A DNA stretch of 64,000 bases from positions 1 to 64,000 of the forward strand of contig NZ_ABCS01000011.1 of NCBI RefSeq assembly GCF_000170895.1, written 5' to 3'. The notes under the pieces are model-generated. The model made no database searches. It had not been told where the DNA came from and saw only the letters and a program-made list of their open reading frames with translations. Origin of the DNA: Plesiocystis pacifica SIR-1 (GTDB lineage: Bacteria; Myxococcota_A; Polyangia; Nannocystales; Nannocystaceae). Positions 1 to 8,282 of this stretch are shown in pieces (the first letter of the stretch is position 1; each line of letters starts with the position of its first letter). The position numbers and the translations under genes are program-made.

Positions 1-1764
1 CACGCGGCCGACGGCGAACAGGCGGTTGGCGTGCTCGCGCATCACCGTCGCCGAGTGGGGGTAGCGGCCGCGCAGATCCTCGATCCACGCCAGTGCGGCC
101 AGGGCGAGCCCGTCCTGGCCGAGCTCGTCGAGGCGCGCGAGCTCGATCAGCGCGTCGTCGGGGGCGAGCTGGGCGGCCTCTTCGACCAAGGCCTCGGCGC
201 GCCGGTTCAGGCCCAGGTTGGCGTTGGCGTAGGCCAGCTCGATGAGCATCTGGGCCACGAGCGCGGCCTCGTGCCGGGCCTGCTCGGGCGAGGCGGGCTG
301 CCCGGGCCCCTTCCCCGCCAGCCGCTCGCGGCCCCGGGCGACGCCCGCCTCCAGGGCCTGGCGGGCCCGGGCGGGGTCGTCCTCGGCGAGGGCCAGGAAC
401 AGGGCGCTGCGCGTCGAGGCCGAGGCCGCGTGGGCCGCTCGGGCGGCGTCCCGGGCCGTGAAGTCGTCGGCGCCGAAGGGCGCGATCCAGTGGTAGAGCT
501 CGGTCAGAGCGACAGCGTCGGCCCCCTGGCGACCGTCGCCGCTGGGCAGGGCGAGGCGCTCCTTGTTGGCGTAGGTCCGCTTGGCTTCCTTTTCGGCGGC
601 GGCCTCGAACAGCTCGAGCAGGGACTCGGGGGCCTGCTTGCGCAGGCGCTCGGCGTCGGCGTCCGGATCCTCCTCGATGCTCACGTCGAGGCCCTTGGGG
701 TTGACCGCGGCGACCGGCAGGGCCCCCTTGGCCACGGCCGGCGAACCGACGATCTGCGCGCCCTCGAGGGGCGCCCCCTTGGCGTCGCTGACGCGCGCGA
801 ACAGCCCCCAGGAGCCGAGCTCGCAGCCGACCTTGACCAGCACGCGGTTCCAGCCCGCGTCGAGCTCGACGGCGTAGGCCTCCTGCCAGGGCGTGGGTCG
901 GCGGTAGGCCCTCCCCTCCCCGACCAGCGCCTCGTTCACCCACACCTTGTGGGCCCCGCCGGTGCCCATGTGGAGCACGGCGCGGGTCTTCTTGGGCACG
1001 CGGATCCACGTGGTCGCGTAGGCGGTGACGTACTCGTTGGGGCGCAGGAACTCGTCGAAGGACAGGTAGCCCCCGGCGAGGGTGTTCTCGGCCTCGTAGG
1101 CCTGCCAGGCCACGGGCTCGCCCACGCGCTTGCCGTCGGCGAAGCTCTGGCCCACTTCGTAGGCCTCGCGCTCGGGCCCGTAGGCCTGGCCGTGGCCCCC
1201 GCGGTTGCCGTTGTCGAAGGGCCCCGCGACCTGCCACGAGAGGATCCGACCGTTGTCGGCGTAGGCTTTCCAGGCCTGCTCGAGCTCGCCCGCGTCCTCG
1301 TGGAGCTGGGCGCGCCCGTCGGCCGCCACGGCCCGGACCAGCGGGTGGCGCTTGCGGTCGTCGCGGACGCCCTCGACGAAGGCGACGAGCTCGTCCCGGG
1401 GCAGCTCCCCGCCCAGGGCCGGGACCAGGCCCAAGAGCGCGAGGGCTGCGCGGTGGTCCTTGCCCTTGGCCTCGTCGAGGATCGCCTGGCGCCGCTCGAG
1501 CTCGCGTCGCCAGCGGCCGGGATGGCCCGCCTCGGCGTCGAGCACCCCTGGGGTCCACAGCGGCGCGGCGAGGTCCGTAGTCGTGGCGGAGGGAGGTCCC
1601 GAGTCCCCCGTCGTCGGGGGCTGGGCGCCGAGCAGGGAGAGGCAGGCCAGGCTGAGGAGGCCGGCGGCGCTGCGGGGGAGTCGAGGGCGTGCGGGATCTG
1701 CGAAGGGGCTCACGGGCGCGGTTCGTCTCGGGTGGGCGCCGCGCAAACGCTCGAACCCCGCCAT
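1..1764 (-). CDS. Secreted protein of unknown function, C-terminus beyond the window
   Basis: The minus frame is open from an ATG at 1764 to the window edge, giving at least 588 residues. A GTG at 1713 is an alternative start. A basic N-terminus and a hydrophobic stretch (SAAGLLSLACLSLLGAQ) look like a secretion signal. A charged helical region follows, then a segment reading WQVAGPFDNGNRGG with a GPFDN core. That core resembles the region ahead of DUF3857/transglutaminase modules in long myxobacterial proteins, but this link is only a resemblance recalled by eye. Ala/Leu-rich helices later (around residues 450-588) could be TPR-like repeats. Strong reading frames on the opposite strand here are codon-bias shadows. 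The function is unknown because the C-terminal domain is missing. Confidence 0.6.
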   Translation of the reverse strand, partial: MAGFERLRGAHPRRTAPVSPFADPARPRLPRSAAGLLSLACLSLLGAQPPTTGDSGPPSATTTDLAAPLWTPGVLDAEAGHPGRWRRELERRQAILDEAKGKDHRAALALLGLVPALGGELPRDELVAFVEGVRDDRKRHPLVRAVAADGRAQLHEDAGELEQAWKAYADNGRILSWQVAGPFDNGNRGGHGQAYGPEREAYEVGQSFADGKRVGEPVAWQAYEAENTLAGGYLSFDEFLRPNEYVTAYATTWIRVPKKTRAVLHMGTGGAHKVWVNEALVGEGRAYRRPTPWQEAYAVELDAGWNRVLVKVGCELGSWGLFARVSDAKGAPLEGAQIVGSPAVAKGALPVAAVNPKGLDVSIEEDPDADAERLRKQAPESLLELFEAAAEKEAKRTYANKERLALPSGDGRQGADAVALTELYHWIAPFGADDFTARDAARAAHAASASTRSALFLALAEDDPARARQALEAGVARGRERLAGKGPGQPASPEQARHEAALVAQMLIELAYANANLGLNRRAEALVEEAAQLAPDDALIELARLDELGQDGLALAALAWIEDLRGRYPHSATVMREHANRLFAVGRV

Positions 1765-2015
1765 TCTTTCTACCGGGGTTCGCCGTCGACGCGGCGAGCC
1801 ATGATGGAGGATCCCAGCCCAGCTGTGTAGGGCGGCGAGTGCCAGGGATCCGCCCGGGCGCCCGGGCGGCTCGGGAGATCCCCCACTTTGGGCCCACCAA
1901 CGAGAGCAAAAGGGGTGATGGAGAAGGCCGCGGATCGCCCGTGACTGGCGAAATGCCCCGCCCAGACTCGGAAGGCGTCGCCTTCGCCCACGCCGGCTGC
2001 TAGCCTCCGCCGACC

Positions 2016-2882
2016 GTGTTCCTTGGCTTGCTCAAGACCTTGCGGCCCAAGCAGTGGATCAAGAACGGGGCCGTCCTTTTCCCGCTGATCTTCGGTCAGC
2101 TGCTCTTCGATCTCGACGCCCTGTGGCGCGCCTTCGCGGCCTTCGGCCTATTTTGCCTGGTCTCGGGCTGCGTCTACGTCATCAACGACATCGTCGACGT
2201 CGAGAAGGACCGGGCGCACCCCAAGAAGAAGCACCGCCCCATCCCCTCGGGGACGCTGCCGCCGAAGGTCGCGCGCAACTTCACCATCGGCGCGGTCCCG
2301 CTGGCCCTGGTCGCCGCCTTCTTCCTGGCGCCGTGGTACGCCGCCGCCCTGGGTGGCTACTTCACCCTGAACATCCTCTACTGCTTCTACACCAAGAAGA
2401 TCCCCTACCTGGACGTGGTGTCCATCGCCACGGGCTTCGTGCTCCGGGTGCTCGCCGGGGCCCTGGTCATCGCCGTGCCGGCCTCGCCCTGGCTGCTCAT
2501 CGTGACCGCGCTGCTGGCCATGTTCCTCGGCTTCGGCAAGCGCGCCCACGAGCTGGCCCAGTCCGGCGCCAAGACCCGCTCGGTCCTCGCCCACTACTCC
2601 GAGGGCGCGCTGCGGTGGATCCTCCACACCCTGGCCCTGCTGACCGCCGTGGTCTACGGGCTCTACACCCAGAGCGACCACGTGGCCGCGACCTTCGGGG
2701 ACGCGCCGCTGATCTACACCCTGCCCTTCCCGATCATCGGCATCCTGCGCTTCATCCACCTGGTGACCTCCCGCCCGGACGCGGAGAGCCCCACGGAGGA
2801 GATGCTCAAGGACTGGCTGTTCATGGGCAACTTCGTGATCTGGCTGGTGATCACGGTCGCCGTCCTCTACTGGTTTGGTTAG
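2016..2882 (+). CDS. UbiA-family prenyltransferase, decaprenyl-phosphate phosphoribosyltransferase-like
   Basis: The 288-residue protein has about eight or nine hydrophobic segments and belongs to the UbiA superfamily of integral-membrane transferases acting on polyprenyl substrates. The first Asp-rich motif is NDIVDVEKDRAHP (residues 57-69), followed by KKKHRPIPSG. The second conserved region is YTKKIPYLDVVSIATGFVLR (about 125-144). LKTLRPKQWIKN at the N-terminus and the RPIPSG block are typical of the subgroup that includes phosphoribosyl-decaprenyl-phosphate synthase (DprP/UbiA of actinobacteria), so that is the best guess. No epimerase partner genes (DprE1/E2) lie nearby, so the substrate is uncertain. 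The start is a GTG with no Shine-Dalgarno. A TAGCCT box lies at 2001-2006, nine bases upstream. The gene ends 17 bp from the convergent hydrolase gene. Confidence 0.85.
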   Translation: MFLGLLKTLRPKQWIKNGAVLFPLIFGQLLFDLDALWRAFAAFGLFCLVSGCVYVINDIVDVEKDRAHPKKKHRPIPSGTLPPKVARNFTIGAVPLALVAAFFLAPWYAAALGGYFTLNILYCFYTKKIPYLDVVSIATGFVLRVLAGALVIAVPASPWLLIVTALLAMFLGFGKRAHELAQSGAKTRSVLAHYSEGALRWILHTLALLTAVVYGLYTQSDHVAATFGDAPLIYTLPFPIIGILRFIHLVTSRPDAESPTEEMLKDWLFMGNFVIWLVITVAVLYWFG

Positions 2883-2899
2883 GCCGGCGCGACGGGGCT

Positions 2900-4168
2900 T
2901 CAGTCGCCGTCGCCGAAGCGAGCGTTGGGGCGCTTGCCGCGGGCGCCGCTCTCGATCTGCCGCCGCCGAGTCAGGCGCATGCTCCCGCCGTCGCTCAGGT
3001 CTCGGCGGAAGCCCATGAGCCGCAGGGCGTCCTTGATGGGCCCGCGCTCGGCGAGCTGGCGGGCGAGGCCGTAGACCTCGACGGCGTCGCCTCCGGACTG
3101 GGTGGGATCGCCGTCGTGGGCGAGCCCCGGGACGTAGTCCAGCAGCCGATCGACCCCGAGCTCGCGCAGACCCGCGGCGAGCTGCATGCGCCGGGGGCTC
3201 AGGTCTCGGGCCAGGAAGAAGCCGTCCTCGCCCTGGCCCTGGTACAGCGGCATCAGCATGCGCGCGGCGTAGGGCGAGTGGATGTGCCCCTCGCCGTCGG
3301 CGGCCAGGCGCTGGCCCCTGCGCACGGGCTGGAAGTTGTGGAAGCCCGGATCCATGCGGAAGCGGTCCTCGGGCACGATGGCGTGGCGGTAGACCAGCTC
3401 GACCGCGGCCGGCAGCCCGTCGGCGGCCTCTTCCAGGCGCGCCTCGAAGCTGCGCAGCTCGGGCACGTCGGCGCGCTCGAGCACGCCCGCGCGGACCATG
3501 GCGATCCACACCGCCGCGGCGTGGTTCTCGACGGTCCGCGGGTCCTCGTGCTGGCCGGCCTCGAAGCCCACGGCGATGTGCCCCCGGTCGGCCAGGTAGC
3601 CCAGCAGCGTGCCCTGCACGGCCTCCTCGAGCCCAAAGATGATGGGCGCGCGGAGCTCGAGGGCGATGGGGCGGTTGCGCAGGGTGTCGGCGATGACCGA
3701 AAAGGGCGGGCCCTCGGCCGAGAAGCTGTGCAGGTCCATGACCACCAGGGGGTGGTCGTAGGCCTCGTCGAGCTGGTTGAAGATCCGCAGCAGCTCGCGC
3801 TGCTCGATGTCCTCGGGGCTGCCCTCGTCGTCAGCCTGGGCGAGCAGGGCCTCGAGGTGATCGGGGTACCAGCTGCGGTTGAGGTCGCGGTCGAGGAAGC
3901 GGACGTCCTGGCGCAGGGCCCCGAGGTTTCCGCCCAGGGCGATGAAGCGGCCGCGCAGGCGTTCGCGCAGACCCGGGCGGCTGTCGAGCTCGGCGAGCAC
4001 GCGCTGGAGGGCGAGCACGCCCGAGGGCTCGTTGCCGTGGATGCCCCCGACGACGACCATGGTGGGTCCGGGCAGCCCGCCCTCGACGACCCCCAACCAA
4101 CGATCGACCGCCATGCCCGAAGGCACGGCGACCCTGTCTGCTTGGCTCGGAGAGCTCGAGTCCAGCAC
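2900..4168 (-). CDS. Succinylglutamate desuccinylase/aspartoacylase-like zinc hydrolase
   Basis: This 422-residue protein shows the M14-like AstE/AspA carboxypeptidase fold motifs. GGIHGNEPSG (residues 41-50) supplies the HxxE zinc ligands His44 and Glu47. FLDRDLNRSW (91-100) supplies the substrate-binding Asn-Arg pair. DLHS (145-148) supplies the third zinc ligand His147, and GFEAGQ has the likely catalytic Glu203. The family removes acyl groups from amino acids or cleaves peptide-like amide bonds; the substrate cannot be read from sequence. The C-terminal 120 residues extend past the usual core. The GTG start directly follows the TGA of the upstream GCS2-CBS gene, so the two are translationally coupled and probably act on related glutamyl or amino-acyl substrates (inference). 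Confidence 0.85.
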   Translation of the reverse strand: MLDSSSPSQADRVAVPSGMAVDRWLGVVEGGLPGPTMVVVGGIHGNEPSGVLALQRVLAELDSRPGLRERLRGRFIALGGNLGALRQDVRFLDRDLNRSWYPDHLEALLAQADDEGSPEDIEQRELLRIFNQLDEAYDHPLVVMDLHSFSAEGPPFSVIADTLRNRPIALELRAPIIFGLEEAVQGTLLGYLADRGHIAVGFEAGQHEDPRTVENHAAAVWIAMVRAGVLERADVPELRSFEARLEEAADGLPAAVELVYRHAIVPEDRFRMDPGFHNFQPVRRGQRLAADGEGHIHSPYAARMLMPLYQGQGEDGFFLARDLSPRRMQLAAGLRELGVDRLLDYVPGLAHDGDPTQSGGDAVEVYGLARQLAERGPIKDALRLMGFRRDLSDGGSMRLTRRRQIESGARGKRPNARFGDGD

Positions 4169-6088
4169 TCACCCTCCCCGCAGGTAGTTCTCGAGCAGCT
4201 TGCTCGACACCGCGATGAGGTCGTGCTCGGTCACGATACCCACCAGGCGGTCGCCCTCGACCACCGGCAGCGCCGCGATGTTCTTGTCCCGCATGATCTG
4301 GAGACACTCGAGGGTCGAGGTCTCCGGCTTGATCGTGATCGGGTCGGCGCGCATGATGTCTCGCACAGCCACCTTCTCCGAATCTGCCCGACTCAGGTGG
4401 CCGCGAGCTACCAGACGTAACACGGCCCGGTGAGAGATCAAGCCGACCAGCTTGCCCTCGTCCTCGACGGGGACGTGGCGGATCCGCTCCCAGTCCATGA
4501 GGCTCGCCGCGAGATCGACCAGATCCTCGGGGTGGACCGTGAGCAGGTCCGTGGTCATGAATTGGCCGACTTGGAGGTAGTTCTCGCGGACGTCGCTGAC
4601 CTTCTCGTAGGCGGCCAGATCCCACGCGGAGACCGGCGACTTGGCCTGCTGCTGCTCGAGCATGGCGTTGACCAGCGCGCGGGACCGCGTGTCACGGGGC
4701 GCGTTGGGCGGCATGGTCGAGATCGAGCGCATGGCCCAGCTCGCGCCGGTTTGGTCGCGCCTAGTGCGCTCTTCGACCACGCCGAGGTAGCGGTCGATGT
4801 CCGCCGAGGCGATGTTCGATCGCTCGAGCCCCTCGCGGGCCATGGGCAGGAGCTCGGCGAGGATCAGATCGCGGACGCTGTGCTCCTTGCGATCGAACCA
4901 GGTCACCCGGGCGTCGAGGCCGTAGCGCGCGGCCGAGAAGAAGTTGTGCTTGCAGTCGTCGAAGTCCATGGCCTCGCGGACGTCGCCGACCTGGTCGCTG
5001 ACCGAGGCCATGAGCCCAAAGTAGAACGCGGCGCTGCCGACCTCGTCCGCGGTGCTCGGCCCGGCCGGGAGCACGCGGTTCTCGATGCGCAGGTGCGGGA
5101 TGTTGTCGGCGACGCCGTAGCAGGCCCGGTTCCACCGGTAGACCGTGCCGTTGTGCAGGCGCAGGGCCTTGAGCTCCGGGGCCTTGCCCTGGCGCAGGGC
5201 CTCCATGGGGTCGCCGTCGAGGGCCGTGGACAAAACCACGCGAAAGCGCGCGATGTCTTCGCGGAAGATCTCGACGACGCCGTCGTCGACCCAGCGCTCG
5301 CCAAAGCCCACGCGCGGCCGGGCGTTGCGGGCCTTGTGGGCCTCGTTGCGGGTGTCGACGGAGTGGTGGAAGAGCGCGACGCGGGTCTCTTGCCACAGCC
5401 GCTTGCCCATGAGCACGGGCGAGTTGACCGAGGTCGCCAGGATCGGCGCGGTCACGATCTGGGCGAGGTTGTAGAGCGAGGCGAAGTTCTCGGCCGAGAC
5501 CTGGAAGTGGACCTGGAAGCTGGTGTTCGCGGCCTCGAGCATCACGTTGTCGTGGTGCAGCTCGAGCTCGTCCTTGCCCTTGATGAGCACGTGGAAGTCC
5601 TGCCCGCCGCGCATGCGCTGCATCGCCCTGTTGAGGGCGTAGTAGCGGGGCATGGGGGTCATGCTGTCGAGGCCCAGATCGGGCTTGCGCAGGGTCGGGA
5701 GGATGCCGCACAGCACGATCTTGGCGCCGTGCCGCGCCGCGGCCACGCGGGCCACGTCGACGACCTCGTCGAGCTCCGTATGCATCTTGCTGAGGCAGTC
5801 GCCGTCGAAGGTCAACGGCGAGAGGTTGGCCTCGAGGTTGAACTGGGCGAGCTCGGTGGTCAGCCGGTCGTCCTTGGCGGTCTCGAGCACCTGGGGGCCG
5901 ACGCAGGCCGCCGAGAGCGTGTCATCGACGAGGAACATCTCCTGCTCCGCGCCGATGCGGCGGATGCCCTTTTCGATCATCCCGCTCTCGATCATCTCTT
6001 CGAGCGCATGCAGATCGGCGAGGATCGCCCGCATGAAAGACCTGAGCGCCGCGTCGTCGCCCGCTTCCTTGACCTTGTGTTCGCCCAT
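4169..6088 (-). CDS. Glutamate-cysteine ligase family 2 (GCS2) protein fused to two CBS domains
   Basis: The 639-residue protein has two parts. Residues about 20-430 form a GCS2-type ATP-dependent carboxylate-amine ligase: GAEQEMFLVD near residue 47, LEANLSPL, HVLIKGKDELELHHDNVMLEAA, FQVHFQVS and LRIENRVLPAGPS. Residues about 500-635 form a pair of CBS domains, visible as FMTTDLLTVHPEDLVDLAASLM...RHVPVEDEGKLVGLIS and DIMRADPITIKPETSTLECLQIM...ALPVVEGDRLVGIVTEHD. GCS2 enzymes make gamma-glutamyl or similar amide bonds; CBS pairs usually bind adenine nucleotides and regulate the attached enzyme. A TTGCAC-18-TACCGT promoter lies immediately upstream with only 8 bases before the ATG. The gene is the first of a two-gene operon with the aspartoacylase-like hydrolase. 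Confidence 0.85.
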   Translation of the reverse strand: MGEHKVKEAGDDAALRSFMRAILADLHALEEMIESGMIEKGIRRIGAEQEMFLVDDTLSAACVGPQVLETAKDDRLTTELAQFNLEANLSPLTFDGDCLSKMHTELDEVVDVARVAAARHGAKIVLCGILPTLRKPDLGLDSMTPMPRYYALNRAMQRMRGGQDFHVLIKGKDELELHHDNVMLEAANTSFQVHFQVSAENFASLYNLAQIVTAPILATSVNSPVLMGKRLWQETRVALFHHSVDTRNEAHKARNARPRVGFGERWVDDGVVEIFREDIARFRVVLSTALDGDPMEALRQGKAPELKALRLHNGTVYRWNRACYGVADNIPHLRIENRVLPAGPSTADEVGSAAFYFGLMASVSDQVGDVREAMDFDDCKHNFFSAARYGLDARVTWFDRKEHSVRDLILAELLPMAREGLERSNIASADIDRYLGVVEERTRRDQTGASWAMRSISTMPPNAPRDTRSRALVNAMLEQQQAKSPVSAWDLAAYEKVSDVRENYLQVGQFMTTDLLTVHPEDLVDLAASLMDWERIRHVPVEDEGKLVGLISHRAVLRLVARGHLSRADSEKVAVRDIMRADPITIKPETSTLECLQIMRDKNIAALPVVEGDRLVGIVTEHDLIAVSSKLLENYLRGG

Positions 6089-6096
6089 GCTCGATT

Positions 6097-6126
6097 ACGG
6101 TACGCACACGGGTGGGGGCCGTGCAA
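6097..6126 (-). promoter_or_regulatory. Predicted leaderless promoter of the GCS2-CBS operon
   Basis: Read on the minus strand, TTGCAC (6121-6126) is followed by an 18-base spacer and TACCGT (6097-6102). The gene's ATG begins 8 bases later. No Shine-Dalgarno fits in that gap, so transcription would begin at or near the start codon. Confidence 0.5.
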
Positions 6127-6250
6127 GCTGCGAGATTGGGCCTCCCAAACAATTCTCTGACCTGTCGCACGCCCCTCGGGATGAGCTCGATTCACCCGTA
6201 GAGCCAAGGCCAGTGGCCTGTCCCAATGACCAGCGCGTACCATTTCGACC

Positions 6251-6703
6251 ATGAAGACCGTGCTCCAGCGGGTCACGAGGGCGGCCGTCCAAGTCGACGG
6301 CGAAGTGGTCGGCAGCATTGACAAGGGCATCGTCGCTCTGGTTGGGGTCGAGCGCGGCGACACGGAGGCCGACGCCCACATCACCGCCCGCAAGATTGCC
6401 GGGCTGCGCATCTTTCCAGATCGCAAGCCCATGGACCTCAACGTCATGGAGGTCGGCGGGGGCGTCCTGGTGATCAGCCAGTTCACCCTCGCGGGCAACG
6501 TCCGCAAGGGTCGGCGGCCGAGCTTCGACCGGGCCGAGGACCCCGCGCGGGCCGAGCCGCTGTACCTGGCCGTGGCCGAGGAGCTGCGCGCTCGGGGCAT
6601 CCCGGTGGCCACGGGCCGCTTCGGCGCGAACATGGCCGTGGACCTGATCAACGACGGGCCCGTGACCTTGATGATCTTCACCGAGGGCGGGGCCATTGTC
6701 TGA
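6251..6703 (+). CDS. dtd: D-aminoacyl-tRNA deacylase
   Basis: At 150 residues this is a full-length DTD family member, a cytoplasmic enzyme that hydrolyses D-amino acids (and glycine) wrongly attached to tRNA. The N-terminal MKTVLQRVTRAAVQVDGEVVG is typical. SQFTLAGNVRKGRRPSF (from residue 76) holds the SQxTL active-site motif, and NDGPVTLMI near the C-terminus corresponds to the NxGPVT cis-proline motif. RFGANMAVDLINDGP is also conserved in the family. The ATG has a TACCAT box at 6238-6243, seven bases upstream, and no Shine-Dalgarno. The 162-bp gap to the divergent GCS2 gene should hold both promoters. Confidence 0.95.
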   Translation: MKTVLQRVTRAAVQVDGEVVGSIDKGIVALVGVERGDTEADAHITARKIAGLRIFPDRKPMDLNVMEVGGGVLVISQFTLAGNVRKGRRPSFDRAEDPARAEPLYLAVAEELRARGIPVATGRFGANMAVDLINDGPVTLMIFTEGGAIV

Positions 6704-6873
6704 CTCCGCCTCTCCCCTGCGCGGCGTATGGACGCGGGTCTTTGGCGTGGCCCTGGTCGTCGCGGCTTGCTCGCGACCCCACCGAGGCTCGTCTGATTCC
6801 CGACGAGTCGTGGTGAATGTGATGCCAGTTTTTCGAACTGTGCACTTTCGTGAACGAGGGCATATTGTTCGGC

Positions 6874-8277
6874 GTGACTGCAGTACTGGGTTCACGACGG
6901 GGTCCTGGGGGCAGCGGGTGCCTGTTGCTGTGCGCCTTGATCGGGTCGGCGTGCGCGGGTGCGCGAGACGAAGGGGGCACGGACGAGGCCGACGGCCAAG
7001 GGGACGAGTTTGGGGGGTCGCAGGAGTGCGAGCCGGATCCGCGAGGAACCGAGCCCGAGGTCGCGCTCCCGAGCCCGCACGAGCAGCTCTACGAGCTCGA
7101 GCTCGACACCTGGGGAATCTCGAACGCGGGGGGCGACCCCGTGGAGACGCGGACCCGCATGAACGAGGCCCTGGCCTGGGCCCTCGACAACGGCTTCGAG
7201 GGGGTCCGCATCCCGGCGGGCACCTACCGCGTGGGCGAGAAGACCTCCGACATCTACACCGCGGGCATCGAGCTGCCCGGCAGCATGGATCTGATCCTCG
7301 ACCCGGGGGCGACCCTCGAGATGGCGCCGAACGACACCTGGAACTACTGCGTGGTCGCGGTCCGTGGCCTCGAGGACGTCCGCATCGCGGGCGGACGCAT
7401 CGTCGGGGATCGGGACGAGCACAGCTACGGCGGCGCCGACGACGAGGGGCACGGCGTCTGCGTCGAGGGGGCGAGCAAGCGGGTGCTCATCGAAGACATC
7501 GAGCTCACCAAGCTCACCGGGGACGGCGTGCTCATCGTCGGTCAATCGGAAGCGGGCAGCTGCGAGGACATCACGATCCGCAACAGCGAGCTCCACGAGA
7601 ACCGGCGCCAGGGGGTCTCCATCGTCGGCGGTATCCGGGTGCTGATCGAGGGCAACGAGATCCACCACATCCACGGAACCGCGCCGCAGTTCGGCGTGGA
7701 CATCGAGAGCCTCTCGTTCACGTCGAAGGACATCATGATCCGCGACAACAGCTTCCACGACAACCAGGCCGGGGACTTCGTCAACACCGACGGGACCAAC
7801 GTCTGGTTCCAGGGCAACACCCTCGACCAAGGCGACGTGACGGATCAGGTCGACGGCCCGATCGTGTTTTGGAAGCGGACGGATCAGACGATCCGCGACA
7901 ACGTCGTGATCATGCACTCGCCCACGGTCAACGGGCTGTGGGGGGTGATCGGCTACACCAACGACGACGAGCCGCGGGCCAACCCCGTGCCCAACTACAT
8001 CGAAGACAACGTGTTTGAGGGCGGCGGGATTCACCTGGCGCGGAACCACGGCAACGCGGTGATCCGCGCCAACCAGATCGACGGCTGGATGATCCTCGGC
8101 AGCCGGCTGTCCTGCCTGAGGCTGAGCGACAACGCGGTCAACAAGGCCGAGGGCGAGTCCTACAAGTTCCGCGAGGTCCAGGGCGTGGCGTCGGGCAACC
8201 TGCTCAACGGGGCCCCGGTCGCGCTCCCGATGTCGGATGACGCCCCCTTCACCAACTCCCCTCCGCACCTGTGGTGA
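6874..8277 (+). CDS. Right-handed beta-helix (pectate-lyase-like) secreted protein, probable lipoprotein
   Basis: About 467 residues. The N-terminal signal GSGCLLLCALIGSACAG ends in a Cys, and an acidic low-complexity linker suggests lipoprotein anchoring, although the lipobox is weak. From residue about 80 the protein reads as a parallel beta-helix: AWALDNGFEGVRIPAGTYRV resembles the pectate-lyase superfamily entry strand, followed by rungs such as VRIAGGRIVGDRDEHSYGG, ITIRNSELHENRRQGVSIVG, VLIEGNEIHHIHGT, IMIRDNSFHDNQAGDFV and VIRANQIDGWMIL. Beta-helix proteins often bind or cleave polysaccharides; no catalytic residues can be assigned. A GTG at 6874 is chosen because a TATTGT box (6863-6868) lies five bases upstream; an in-frame GTG at 6850 is the alternative. 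The next gene starts 5 bp after the stop. Confidence 0.75.
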   Translation: MTAVLGSRRGPGGSGCLLLCALIGSACAGARDEGGTDEADGQGDEFGGSQECEPDPRGTEPEVALPSPHEQLYELELDTWGISNAGGDPVETRTRMNEALAWALDNGFEGVRIPAGTYRVGEKTSDIYTAGIELPGSMDLILDPGATLEMAPNDTWNYCVVAVRGLEDVRIAGGRIVGDRDEHSYGGADDEGHGVCVEGASKRVLIEDIELTKLTGDGVLIVGQSEAGSCEDITIRNSELHENRRQGVSIVGGIRVLIEGNEIHHIHGTAPQFGVDIESLSFTSKDIMIRDNSFHDNQAGDFVNTDGTNVWFQGNTLDQGDVTDQVDGPIVFWKRTDQTIRDNVVIMHSPTVNGLWGVIGYTNDDEPRANPVPNYIEDNVFEGGGIHLARNHGNAVIRANQIDGWMILGSRLSCLRLSDNAVNKAEGESYKFREVQGVASGNLLNGAPVALPMSDDAPFTNSPPHLW

Positions 8278-8282
8278 GGCCG

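Noticed and set aside
31..1830. A 599-residue open frame on the plus strand at the window start
   Set aside because: The minus-strand frame has a signal sequence and readable protein-like motifs; the plus frame does not.
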